Source: Chionoecetes opilio
Lineage: Eukaryota > Arthropoda > Malacostraca > Decapoda > Majidae
NCBI GenBank assembly: GCA_016584305.1
Contig: JACEEZ010004866.1
Span: forward strand, 1 to 64,000
Reading direction: 5' to 3'
Length of the DNA stretch: 64,000 nt
Shown: positions 23,300 through 34,899 of the stretch, one piece after another
How positions within the stretch are numbered: the first letter of the stretch is position 1
Layout: every line of letters starts with the position of its first letter
The notes under the pieces: model-generated
The model's input: the letters and a program-made list of their open reading frames with translations, nothing else
Databases searched by the model: none
What the model was told of the DNA's origin: nothing
Position numbers and translations under genes: made by a program

Positions 23300-24346
23300 T
23301 AATTTTACTATACACTACGACCACTCGCTGTCCTTAGTACTTGCCAATGGGTATTCGCAGGGGGGGATTTTATCTCCTACCTGTACAATGTGTACACGAT
23401 GATCTCAGTGCCAACCTTCGTGATACAGGTATCCGGGTGCCACATACATGCTGGGTGCTCAACTCACTGAGCTATGCTGATGATATGGTACTCTGCTCGC
23501 ACCCCTGCGATGCTGCAGACCGTATCAATGTGTGTCAGGCAGGTGTATGCGTCAAGCATGACATTGTCCCTACCACACCACTAGACATGTGCATGTAGTA
23601 TCACCCGGCCACGCACTCAGGTGATTACCTCAAAACAGCATGGCTTGGTGGGGTCTGCCCTCCCTTTGGTGGATAGATTCGCCTACTTAGGCCATGTTAT
23701 ATCCCACGACATGACTGATGCTGATGATATCATCAAGCAGACCACCAAGCTTCTTGTTCGTGGGAAATACTCTACAGAGGAAATTTTCCTACTGTAGCAA
23801 GAGGTGGAAGATAGAGTTATTCAGGATTCACTAAGGCTACTCTATTCTGCAACTCGCTGTGGTCCGCCGTTTCAAGGTGGCAATCTGAACCTCCTTAAGG
23901 TCTGTCACATGACTTCCTTACGAGGCTTCTGGCTGCCTAGGGGTGCAGCCCGTCCCTGGCTTTCGCTAGGAACAGGTGAACAATCTGGATGTGATCCGTC
24001 GACACCTCCGTGTTCAGCTATAAGGAGTGGGTGGAGCTCATCTACGACTCCTCATCACCCCTCTGTCAGCAGACCTCGGCTTATGTATTGGACCTATACA
24101 CCAGCGGTGCTGGGTTCCTGCTGTTGTGCAGATGTGGGGTAGCACTCGTGTCCATGTATGTTTTTTCCATGTACTTTGACCTATTTCCCCTAATTTGTCT
24201 ATACTGTACTATGTTTTTGTTTTTGTTTTTTGCTCTAGTACTTAAGTTAGCTCTTGGCTTTGTTCTTGCCTGCTTTGTTTTTTGTCTTATGCCTCACGGG
24301 CGAGAATAAATTATTATTCTTATTATTATTATTATTATTATTATTA
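23300..24346 (+). mobile_element. LINE 3 prime fragment with Y-A-D-D box (left arm)
   Basis: The frame 23,341-23,598 holds NSLSYADDMVLCSH (the RT active-site Y-A-D-D-M box) preceded by a G-I-R-x-G-G phrase. After frame breaks it continues through FAYLGHVISHDMTD-like residues (about 23,680-23,720) and SLRGFWLPRGA. It ends at AATAAATTATTATT followed by a (TTA)n tail to 24,346, the usual 3 prime microsatellite of a LINE. 5 prime truncated; clade not assigned. Confidence 0.7.
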
Positions 24347-24349
24347 GAA

Positions 24350-25057
24350 TTCTTGGACATTTTTGGGTATTATAATAACGTATTCACGCTGTTATATCAT
24401 TTGAAAGTATAATACTCCATAGGAATATATGTAGTGACATCTATACGGCGCAGTGTGAACTGCCTTTAGTGGTCAGTGGACAGTAAGCTGTTGTGACAAA
24501 TTAAATTATCTGTGTACCAAAAGCCAACCATCAGTTTCACATTAGAGAGCAAATTTTCATTATATAATTGGCATAAAATATCAAGTTCCTTGACCCCATA
24601 TTTGTTCATATGACATTTGCTTCATTTATTGTATGTCCTTTTCAACATTTCAAATAAACGATTAGTTATTGGAATATTATTATCTGTTTTCGTTTGTTTA
24701 TATTGTCTATGATTTGGTTTATTTAGGTTTATTTTTTTGTGTTTACAGATATGGTTAAATGTTTTTTGGGGGGTGTGAATGAAAACACTCCGTATGGATG
24801 GTTTTCCTCCTCCTTTGGAGGTTACACCTTAACCTTTGAGATTAAGGTCTCTTGAACAAATAGTTTGATTTTAGTTATGTAATTTTTTTTTTTCATGTGA
24901 ATCCGAGAGCAGTGGAGCGAGCAAGAGGGGACAGAAAAAGGACTGCTGTCATCCTAACCATTCAAAGCTTTCATTCATTCAATCATAGGTTTACTATGAG
25001 CTACAGTATCATAGGCTTCACGCCATTTCCTACTTAGTGTCCCAGCCACACAATGTC
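24350..25057. other. Innermost left-arm sequence, no gene seen
   Basis: About 700 bp of A/T-rich sequence between the (TTA)n tail and the palindrome apex, with its mirror at 25,071-25,780. I see no ORF with sensible composition. A short inverted motif with two CTCC runs lies at 24,790-24,850. Confidence 0.6.
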
Positions 25058-25070
25058 AATTTGTGACTTG
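25058..25070. other. Apex (spacer) of the giant palindrome
   Basis: The left arm ends in ccacacaatgtc and the right arm begins gacattgtgtgg. Only 13 bases, aatttgtgacttg, separate them. A spacer this short on arms above 20 kb would form a hairpin and is hard to keep in a genome, but it is what a fold-back read or an inverted join produces. Confidence 0.9.
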
Positions 25071-25789
25071 GACATTGTGTGGCTGGACACTAAGTAGGAA
25101 ATGGCTTGAAGCTATTATACTGTAGCTCATAGTAAACCTATGATTTAATGAATGAAAGCTTTGAAGGTAGGATGACAGCAGTCCTTTTTCTGTCCCCCTC
25201 TTGCGCGCTCCCCTGCTCTCGGATTCACAATGCAAAAAAAAATTAACATAACTAAAATCAAAATATTTGTTCAAGAGACCTTAACCTCCAAATGTTAAGT
25301 CTTACCCTCCAAGGAGGAAAACCTCCATACGGAGGGTTTCATTCACCACAAAAAATTCAACATATCTGTAAACACAAAAAATAAACCTAAATAACGCAAT
25401 ATCATAACACTATAAACAAAACCAAACAGATAATAACTATCACATAACTTAATCGTGTATTTGATAATGTGAAAAGGACATACAATAAATGAAGGAAATG
25501 TCATATGAACAAATATAGAGGGGTCAAGGAATTGATATCTGTTTTATGCAATTTAGATAATGAAATTTGCTTCTCTAATGTGAAACCTGTGGTTGTCTTT
25601 TGTACACAAGATAATTTAATTTGTCCACAATACAGCCTACTGTCCCTGACCACTAAAGGCAGTTTCACACTGGGCGCCGTATAGTGTCACTAATATATTC
25701 CCCTATGAGTATTATACTTCAAATCGTAATAACGGGTTGAAGACTATTATTAAGACCCAAAAATTTTCCAAGAATAATATAAATTAATA

Positions 25790-26810
25790 ATAATAATAAT
25801 AATAAATAATAATAATTTTATTCTCGCCCGAGGCATACAGACAAAACAAGCATCAAGAAACAAGCCAAGGAGCTAACTAAGTAATAGAGCAAAAACAAAA
25901 ACAAAAACATAGTACAGTATAGACAAATAGGGGACAGAGGTATCAGTACGACTGAAAAAACATACATGACACCAGGGGTACCCACATTCTGCACAAACAG
26001 CAGACCCAGCCACCGCTGTTGTATATGTCCACATACATAGCGTCTCTGCCTGACAGTAGGTGATTGATGGAGTTCGTAGAGAGCTCCACCCTACTCCTTA
26101 AGCTGAACACTGAGTGTCGACGGATCACATCCAGATTGTTCACCCTGTTTTCCTAGGAAAGCCAGGACGGGCTGGCACCACCTAGGCAGCCCCAGAAGCC
26201 TCTTAAGGGTCATGTGACAGACCTTAAGGAGGTTCAGAGGTGGCCACCTTGAACTGCGACCACAGCGAGTTGCAGTATATAGAGTAGCAGTGACTTCCTG
26301 AATAACTCCTATCTGTCACCTATCTGCTACAGTGGAAAATTTCCTCTGTAGATTATTTTCCCCCGACAAGAAGCTTGGTGTCTGCTTGATGATATCATCA
26401 TCATCAGTCACGTCGTGGGATATAACATGGCCTAAGGTATGGCGAATCTATCCACAAAAGTGAGGGAGGCAGCCCACCAAGCCCATGCTTTTTTGAGGTA
26501 ATTCACCTGAGTGCGTCCGGTGATACTTCCATGCCTCTGTCTTATGGTGTTGTATACAATGTCATGCTTGACAGCCTACACCTGCCACACATTGATAAGG
26601 TCCGCAATGCATTCCGCAGTGGTTCGAAGCAGTACCATACATCAGCGATAGCCCGTGAGTTGATGCACCCATCATGTATGTCGCACCCGATACCTATCAC
26701 GAAGTTGGCCTGAGATCATCCGTGTACACAATTGTACAGGTAGGAGAAAAATCCCCCTGCCGAATACCATTTGCAGTACTAAAGGACGCGAGTGTCGTAA
26801 GTGTATAGTA
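25790..26810 (-). mobile_element. LINE 3 prime fragment with (TAA)n tail (right arm)
   Basis: Mirror of 23,300-24,346. The (AAT)n/(TAA)n run at about 25,785-25,820 is its 3 prime tail. The minus-strand frame 25,943-26,143 reads NNLDVIRRHSVFSLRSRVEL, residues scrambled in the left arm, so this copy supplies the better distal sequence. The YADD region near 26,550-26,700 is broken here. Confidence 0.7.
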
Positions 26811-26869
26811 AAATTACGAATGTTAAATAAACACAAAATTACTAAAAACTGCATTTACATTGATGATCA

Positions 26870-27674
26870 GCCTATTTGCAGACGCCTACTAATTATCCTA
26901 CTGTAGATGGGACATTGTTCTTCTCCCAAGTCATCAATAGCAGTGTTCCTCAGGGTTTTTGTCCTATCACCCACTCTCTTTCTATTATTCTTAATGATCT
27001 TCTAAGTCCTAACTCAAGCCTTATCCACTTTTACGTGATGATTCTACCCTGCATTTTTCAACGTCCGTTTATTAGATCCAACTCAACAGGAACTAGTGAT
27101 TCACGAGAGATGCCACCGAGCGCCTAACTTCTGATCTTCTGTAATTTCTGATTGGGGCAAAGCAAGACCTTGTCTTGTTAATGCCTCAAAAACCCATTTC
27201 TTCACCGTCTACTCGACAAAACCTACCAGATAACTATCCCCTCTTCTTCAATGATGCTAAACTAATGTAAAGAGAACTCAGCTCACTATATTGAAGAAAT
27301 AACAAGGCAGGAGATCTATCTTCTACTTCTACTACAATGAACATTCTTGGACTGTTCTTTACTAAAAATCTGAACTGGAAATCTCACTTCTCATCTCTCG
27401 CTAAGACAGCTTCAAAGAAGTTATAGGTGTCCTGTGGCATCTGCGTCATTTTTGTCTCCCTTCCCAGTGCTTGCTCTGTTAACATGCAAGAGTTAATCAG
27501 TATCTTTACGCTTTCATCCTTTCACTGGTAAACTTGGAACTCTCTTCCGTTTCTTTTTTCCATCTTACTGACTACTTAATCTTTTCGTAGAAGTGTAACA
27601 AGACACTTCCCGAACTAATTGGCCCAACTCCCCTTTCTTTCTTATCTTACTATCTTCTTTTAAGACTGGAAATT
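26870..27674 (+). mobile_element. Jockey-like LINE, RT-distal fragment (right arm)
   Basis: Mirror of 22,436-23,260. The clearest frame, 26,876-27,127, reads SSVPQGFCPITHSLS and then LNDLLSPNSS, i.e. a decayed [12 protein letters not shown] motif and its I-N-D-L follower. Downstream, 27,130-27,670 continues into ISDWGKA, NASKTHFF and a C-terminal ELIGPTP phrase. Confidence 0.6.
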
Positions 27675-27849
27675 AAGCTGCGCTTTGTGTACCACTTTTT
27701 TGTGCCCTTGGCCAGTCCTTTGTGATGTAAACAAAAAAAAAAAAAAAAAAAAAAGTATCACTTTCCTCTGTTAACCACCTACGACCTCTCGCGGACCTAG
27801 GGTTCCGGGGACCCTTAGGGTTCCGGGGAACCCCGGTTGAGAAACGCTG
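27675..27849. mobile_element. Short hAT-like element end (right arm)
   Basis: Reverse complement of 22,261-22,435, ending GGTTGAGAAACGCTG at 27,849, with the A-run at about 27,731-27,754. Confidence 0.5.
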
Positions 27850-28411
27850 CCTTAGACTATGCAAATTCTTCGACTATTTAACATCCAAAAGTGGAGCACA
27901 ATCTTACTAATTTTCTTTTTACAGAAATTTGCTATTCTTGGCAATTTCAATGTTCACCACTGGTTGGCGGACCATCTTTCACTGACCAACCTGGTGACAA
28001 GCTTACAGCTCTTGCTCTCCTATATGACCTAGAGCAGCTGTTTGCGCACCTATCCGTAATTCTTGACCGCCTTGGAGACCGCTCAACATTCTATATTTGT
28101 CATATCCTCTAATCCTTAAGCTTACTCTGTGAAACTAGTTCTCTCTGTTGGGGTTCCTCTAATCACAACCTTATTTCCCATAACTTGTCCCTATCACTCG
28201 GTGCCGCCTCAGACCCCCTAAGGAGGTGCTTCTAGCATTCACCACAGCTAAGTGTGAAGTACAAGGCAGTACTATTCTGATTTTCCATTGGGGGGGGGGT
28301 GGCGGAAAAAAAAAAAGGGGGGGGGGGGTGGAAAGATTATTGCTTCCGTGTCAGAAGCCCATCTCTTTGTGGCGAGCACATAACTGAGGTCATTATCTCA
28401 GGATGGAGCAT

Positions 28412-29406
28412 CAGAACTGGGCGCGCAATTTTTTTTCTATAGTCCGCAAAGCGCAAAGCGCAAATTTTCGCGATTAAGTCTGCAAAGCGCAAAGCACAAA
28501 ATTCTCGAAAAAAGGCTGAACGCAACGCAAAAGCGCAAATTTCTAGCGCAAAAAAAAACTACTGCAAATAAAAAAAAATAAAGCGCAACTAAAAGTTAAA
28601 GGGAAAACCTCATATTTTAGTCTGCAAACTGAAAAATTCTGTGTTAAATTATATAATGTAAAATTGAATTAAAAGATTGAATGTTTACAGTATTTGAAGT
28701 ATTTATTGAACACAAGTTTATAATAAAAAATAAGATAATACTGTCAAACAACACAAAATAGAGTTGAAAAATGAAAAATAACCCAATCACTAATATTAGT
28801 GACATCCTCGTCACTGGGGAATCCTCCCATCTCCCCCAGACCCTTGAGGAGGTTCATTTTACCCCAGAGTAACACCAGCTTCAAAATCGAAGTTCTTGGC
28901 CGTCAGACTCGATCGCTTCACCCCCCCCCCCCCCCCCTCATGACGTCCTGAGCCCATGCTGAACAGCCTGCTCCTACCGCCGCTGCGGAGGGCACTGGAG
29001 TGTTGTACCTGATGAACAGGTCCACCCAGATCTGCTTGTGCTCCGTGGAAACATGTCAGGTGACAGAGGCACGTTATCCTGGACGTCAGCTGGGTCCAGG
29101 AGTGCAAGTTCTTCCCAGTTCCTCGTCCCGTCCCCCTGGGACAACGGCCTCCTTGCGCTTCATGTACGCGAGGTGCTGGGCCGGGCTTATTTGACGACTA
29201 TTTTTTAATTTTTTTTTGATTTTTACGTCATATGTAGTTTTCTCGCAAAGTTTTTCTGCTAATTTGCGCATTGTGCGTACTTATAAAATTATCGAGAGCG
29301 CAACTCCCAAAGCGCAATTTTCGGCGTTTTGCGCAAAGCGCAAATTTTTATAGGAGCGCAAAAAAATGCGCTTTTGGCACTTTCGTTTGCGCTCCGCCCA
29401 GCTCTA
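28412..29406 (-). mobile_element. Deleted hAT transposon (right arm)
   Basis: Mirror of 20,742-21,730 in the same LINE position. The target duplications here read GGAGCAT (28,405-28,411) and GGAAGCAT (29,407-29,414), against a perfect GGAGGCAT pair in left-arm terms. The differences are one lost base and one substitution, which points to sequencing noise. The minus-strand ORF at 28,859-29,107 includes SSLTAKNFDFEAGVTLG, a damaged hAT dimerisation segment, and 29,086-29,271 has AYMKRKEAVVPGGRDEEL upstream of it. Confidence 0.8.
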
Positions 29407-29964
29407 GGAAGCATACACTCTACACACGTTCTCTAATCCTAAGTCTGTAAGCCTTGGTTTAACTCAGCTTGATATCATGCTGCCCATATAGAGGGACTGC
29501 TCACGATAGTACCGTAAGCATCATCTTTTTGAAACTCCTGCCACTATATTTCTGTCCGTAATCTTGACAAATCTGTTCTTCACTTGCCAAACACTCCTTC
29601 TCATAGAAATTGTAAAAAAAAAAAAAAAAAAAAACACTTTTTTGGAATGAACTCCTCTCGTGACTTCTGGCATCTAGCTAATAACATCTCTAACAATATT
29701 CTTCATCTCCTCCTATGCTTCCCAGAGGCTCCACAGCTTCTCCCTCGTATTTCTAAAGCTGACTCTTGTGGCTCAACTTTGCTCAAAATGTCATTCTGGT
29801 TGATGAAGGTCTTGTTCCTCCTCCTCCTCCTCCCTCTTGCTATATTATGCCTCTTATTAACCCTTCGAGGGATGGAGGGATATGTATAGGTAAGTAGATT
29901 GATAAGGGGAAATAAAGGAAAATAGAGAGATGAACTCGGGAGGAGCGTATTATAATCTAATATT

Positions 29965-29975
29965 GAGAGAGAGAG

Positions 29976-30011
<36 letters not shown>

Positions 30012-30045
30012 GAGAGAGTAGAGAGAGAGAGCTAGAGAGAGAGCC
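29965..30045. repeat. (GA)n microsatellite (right arm)
   Basis: GAGAGA run mirroring 20,118-20,205. Length and interruptions differ between arms, as expected for slippage or read error. Confidence 0.9.
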
Positions 30046-30179
30046 TAATTTCAGAGGAAGATAGGATTTGATGAGGAGCTGGGCACGTGGGCATTTACAT
30101 GGGTAATTCCTCGGTGGCTGAGTAAAGGGTAAAGAGCCTGTGCTCGGGGGGGGGGGGGGGGAATTCCGCCTGTAAGGCG

Positions 30180-33100
30180 TTCTTTCGATGGCTTACGGTC
30201 CTGACGTGAGTACCCTCTATTGTTCTCAAAAACTGTGCTTTTCTGTGCTTGCACCTTGCCTGGTCAAACTTTTTCCGTCTTGTCAATCTACTTCAGCCTT
30301 TTTCTTCTGCTGGAATCGTTTTTTTTTTTGAGTTTTGCTCACATTCAACCTGTTCCTAAGAAGGGTGACTGTTCAAATCCTTCAAACTACTGTTCCTACA
30401 GCTTGACTCCCTTCCTTTCTAAAGTTTTTGAATTTATACTAATAAGAATAGTCTTCAGCATCTATCTGCACATCACAATCTTCTATCTGATCGTCAGTAC
30501 TGTTTCCGTAAAGATCGATCATCTGGGCTCTAGCTTTCCTAAATTCGATCTTGTCATCCTTTTTTGGGGGTTTTGGTGAAACTTTTTATATTGCCTATTA
30601 AAAGCTTTTGATACGTCAGGCACAAATCATTAATTTCCAAACTACCTTTTTCGGTTTTTATCCTTTACTCTGCACCTTCATCTCGAGTTTCCTCTTCAAC
30701 CGTTATAATTGCACTACTGTAGACATCTTGTCTTCCCTTAGTCTATTAATGTGTTTTTTTCTCAGGGTTGCTGTCCTTCATCCAATCTTTATCTAGTATT
30801 CATTAATAAACTTCCAAGTTTTAACTCAATGCTCTATCCACTCCTACCACTGATGACTCTATCTTGATTTCAACTCATTCATTAATGTTAAACTCAGCAG
30901 GATTATGTGGATTCACGGGTTGATAAACATACGTCCTAACTTCCTGATCTTTCCATAATTTCTGATTGGAACAAAGCAAACCTTGTTTTCTGTAATGCTT
31001 CATAAACCCTATTTCTCACTATCTACTCGACTTAGGCCTTCAGACAACTACCTCTCCCTTCTTCAATGACACTCAATTGTCTTCCTCGTCTTAATGACGT
31101 TATCGGACTTTTCCCTTTACTAAAATCTGAACTGGAAATTTCAATATATTTCTTCCTAAATCAACGTCTAAAATGTTAGTGTCCTGGTGGTATCTTCTTT
31201 CATTTTTTTCACCCTTCCCAGCTACTTGCTCACATAGGGCCTATCTGCCCATGATGGAGTATGTCTCGCAATCTTCTATCTGATCGTCAGTACAGTTTCC
31301 GTAAATGGCGATCTACTGCCGATCTTCTAGATTTCCTAACTGAGTCTTGGCATCATTTATTGGGGTTTCCAGGTGAAACTTTTGCTGTTGCCCTTGGCAT
31401 ATCAAAAGCTTTTTGATAGAGTCTGCCACAAATCTTGATTTCCAAACGACCTCATTCGGTTCTATCCTTCTCTCTGCACTTCATTCTTAAGTTTCCTTTC
31501 AAACCATTCCTATTGCAGCTTACTGTAGCTGGTTATTGTTATTCTCCAAATCTTCAATAGTTGTGTTCCTCAGATTTCTGTCTCTATCACCCACCCACTC
31601 TATTATTTTTTATTCGAGTAATGATCTTGTAGTCTAGCGCAATTCCACTCCTACGCTGCTGACTCTACCGCCTTTTTTTACAATGTTTATTAGACGTCCA
31701 ACCTTTACAGAATGATGTTATTCACAGAGGGATGTCCACAGAGTGCTTAACACTGATCTTACTATCTTTCTGAATGGAACAAGCAAAACCTTGGTTTGGT
31801 TCAATGCCTCAAAACCCAATTTCTTCACTACTACTCATATAACCTTCCAGGCAAACTAACCTCTCTCTTCATGACACTCCAATTTTCTACCTCATCTACA
31901 ATGAACATTCTCGAACTATCACTCAATCAATCCATTGGGGCATACTATCCGGGAGCGAGGGGCGGCGCCTGGCCCACCCTACGACGCCACTCCAGAGTTC
32001 ACCATGCCGCGAGTCCCCATGCAGGCTCCCTTCCCATACCAAGCAGCCTCTCGACAAGAAACATCAGCTTGCCCCAGCCACGAGCCTTGTGGGCGCCCCT
32101 TGGGCTCCTCCACGCCCGGATTGTCTTCTTACAGATATAACCCGATGGGAAAGGAGCGGTTTTCAGGGTATTGGCCACAGCCCATATAGCCAAGCTGGCG
32201 CCTGACGGGCTTATGCAAGGTAATAGGCCTCGATTCGTTTCATGAGCCATACTGATTTGACACATAGTCATCACAGCATACCCCAGATCTGCGAAAACAC
32301 TTATTACCAAACGCTCGATTCGCCTCTTTAAGTCACTATTTAGTGTCCATGTCTCACAACCATAGAGTAAGGACAGGGATCACAAGCGACTTGAAGATCC
32401 AGATCTTTGTCCCTCCTGCACAGGTACAGACAACGCCAAATACTCACGCTGAGCGAGTTCCATACACCGGGGCTATGCCAATCCGCCGTAAGACTTCTGA
32501 CGTGACCGCCGTCATTTATGGCTGCGCTACAGGTATGTAAACTTTCCAATATCTCATGTCCTCACTGCCGCATGAACAGACTGTACTGCTTCATCTAGTA
32601 AACCTCCAAATCTACCGGGAACTTGGGTTTGAGCCAGGAGACCTCACGTCCCAAAGGCTTTGCCTCCTCGTGCAGTGCCTTGAGCATCACCAGGACCTCC
32701 AGCGACTCAGCAAAGGTTACTGCATCTTCTGCAACAAGATCATGATCTTGGTGTTACCCGGGGGGGGGGGGGAGGGATGCTCCACAATCACTTTGAATCT
32801 ACAACTTTGCCAATACCCAGTCCATACAAGCGTTGAAAAGTGATGGGGCAAGGATGCACCCTTGCTTCACTCCTGTAATTCACCGAAAAAAGCTGATACA
32901 CCTCCCCAATAGTCCAAACCAATAGTCCCTGCAGGAATCCCGCGAAGTCGCAAAAGATCTCAGAGTGACTCCGATGCACTGGGTCAAACACCTTTTGCGA
33001 TCAACAGAGGCGCAAGCATCCTGTGAACTCACGTCAGCGTTCCACCAGGACACGAGCGCTAGGATACGGTTTCCGTTGTGACTTACCAGGCATGAACCCC

Positions 33101-34175
33101 GACAGCTGAGGTCTCTGATTCTTCACAGCAGATGACTGAGGATCGTGTCATCAATAGATAGGCACTTGCCTGGCACGCTGAGCAGTGTAATACCGCGGTA
33201 ATTGTTGTTCAGTCCTGACGGTCCCCTCCTTTCCAGATAGGGACGACCAGCCCCCTTTTCCAGTCAGGAGGAATTATACCTGATTGCCACACCGGCTACA
33301 GGACAGCATGCAACCTGCATATCATGGCCTCCCCCCAGCTTTGAGGAGCTCCGCACTGATATTACAAACACCAGCTGCCTTTACACCCCTCAACTTGCTA
33401 CGGCCTCTCTGACCTTCTTCAAGAGATGGTGGTGGTTTTGTCATGGGAGTAATCGCATCACTGCCCCTATCCAGTGGTATGACTGCTGCCAATTGGAGGT
33501 GTCACAGTGTGACAACTCCCCAAAGTAACTCAGCCAAACTAGTACTATTTTTCTAACTACTACTGTACTAACTCTCGAACTATCCGTACTAAAAATCTGA
33601 ACTTGAATTTCTTGCTAAAATTTCGTGCTAAATCAGCTTTTAAGAAATTGTGTCCTTTGGCATCTGCGTTCATTTTTTTCTCCCTCCCTGTTGCTTTCTC
33701 TGTACAGGGCCTTATCTCTTCATGTTTGGGAGGGTCCACTCATAAACTCTCCTAAACAGGGTGGAGTCAAAGCTTTTTGTCTCATCAACTCCCCTCGTTC
33801 TGACTGACTGTCTTAAATCTTTATTCACTCCTGCAATGTTGCTTCTCCTCAATCTTTGACTGTTATTTTTCATGCTCCCTGCTCCATTTTTGAACTTGCT
33901 AACTTCTTCTTCTAGTCTCTCCTTCCCAGCCTCGCTGCACAAGATTTTCACTCATTCTCATCCCTATTCTCCCAATGTTACTAATGCAACAGTTAAACCA
34001 TATCTTCCTCTTCATCCCTTGCACTGCTAACTAGGAACCCTTCCTGTTTCATTTTCCATCTTCCTTTGACTTTAAAATTTTCAAAAGAGGGTGTCAGACA
34101 CCTCCCAGTGCTTTGTTTTATTGTAATGCTGTTTGGGGAGCTTAACAGCCTCATCGAGCCATGCTATGTACTGGT
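30180..34175 (+). mobile_element. Jockey-like LINE, RT and 3 prime part, two stacked copies (right arm)
   Basis: 30,330-30,420 reads FAHIQPVPKKGDCSNPSNY, the entry motif of LINE reverse transcriptases, followed by SKVFE. Around 31,230 a second RT copy restarts at a QYSFRKWRSTADLLDFL-like phrase (31,290-31,350), giving a partial tandem array. The RTE-like LINE then interrupts (31,921-33,572). The C-terminal part resumes at 33,590-34,080 with RALSLHVWEGPLINSPK and VKAFCLINSP. The 3 prime region ends near 34,175. Confidence 0.7.
31921..33572 (-). mobile_element. RTE-like LINE fragment (right arm)
   Basis: Mirror of 16,605-18,257. A perfect 12-base target duplication TCTCGAACTATC flanks it (31,909-31,920 and 33,573-33,584). 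The 3 prime tail appears as ACTCAATCAATCCAT next to the left duplication. Minus-strand reading includes SHSEIFCDFAGFLQGLLVWT (about 32,900-32,980) and VAEDAV at about 32,730, so the Asp-to-Glu change in the RT active-site box is present in both arms. No intact ORF. Confidence 0.75.
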
Positions 34176-34899
34176 TCTAGTGGTACATAAAAAAGACAGT
34201 AGTAAAGTTGTACTCTACAACATCATGTGGCACATATTAGTAATGTCCAAATAAACACACTTAACGAGAAACATCATTGATATATTTGTTCCTAAAGTCC
34301 CTGAGGTAGGTCAAAGGTGGAAGTCTTGATATCCTGTAACCAGTACATAATTTTCCCCATATAAACCCATTAGTTTAAGAGATTGTGGTCAATGCTGCAA
34401 ATTTACGGTACCAATTCCCCCATTAGGTGCCTACCCCGCTGTATACTTCTTTTTAAAGATGCAGATGGATGCGTCTATAATTATATAAGGAAATGAGGGG
34501 TCCTAGGGATATTTTTAATGGGGAATAGCAATCCTTTCGCAATTATTTTTACTTTTGTGACCATCTTTGTTACCTAGCCCCCGTGAATGTTCAGGTTCGA
34601 CAGTAATACTCGGCACTCTCTGCTCGGATTTCTTTGTTTTCATTTCAGATCTTCAGCTAATATAAATCTAAAGTGAAGTCTTTTTGTGGTAATTTACCTG
34701 GAGATTTATTCTGCAGGGTTGTGGATTAATACTCAGAAAGAAATCAGTTATATAAAGCTAGACAGAAGTCTTAATGTTTTTATTATAATATATCATTATC
34801 ACAAATTTGGTAAACAAAAGAACTGAATGCCAGCAAGTTTGTCATTCCATATGTGATAGTAGGTAAACCAGTGACCTTCCCTGATCTCTATTGTTTCTT

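Larger units (their letters stand above)
730..25057 (+). repeat. Left arm of giant inverted repeat (palindrome)
   Basis: The whole segment recurs in reverse complement at 25,071-47,070. Mirror pairs include the 340-bp tandem repeat (1.1-1.9 with 45.9-46.6 kb), (AT)n (7.5-8.4 with 41.8-42.6), a TAA-flanked MITE (9,655-10,342 with 39,895-40,562), a pogo-type gene (12.4-15.3 with 34.9-37.6), a LINE insertion (16,605-18,257 with 31,921-33,572) and a hAT element (20,742-21,730 with 28,412-29,406). The coordinate sum is about 50,120 for pairs inside 8 kb and falls to about 47,800 outside 4.4 kb, because 2.4 kb is missing from the right arm. Confidence 0.95.
27865..30060 (+). mobile_element. Jockey-like LINE, endonuclease-to-RT region (right arm)
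   Basis: 27,891-28,112 gives the endonuclease-like CYSWQFQCSPLVGGPSF and LYDLEQLFAHLS. 28,130-28,270 is its distal part. The hAT element interrupts at 28,412-29,406. After it, 29,584-29,889 carries MNSSRDFWHLANNISNNILH, the spacer before RT. A poly-A-like error run at 29,613-29,634 breaks the frame. Clearer than the left-arm copy. Confidence 0.6.

Noticed and set aside
24010..24309. Membrane-protein-like ORF with hydrophobic tail
   Set aside because: It is the 3 prime untranslated end of the Y-A-D-D LINE. The hydrophobic residues come from T-rich sequence before the (TTA)n tail.
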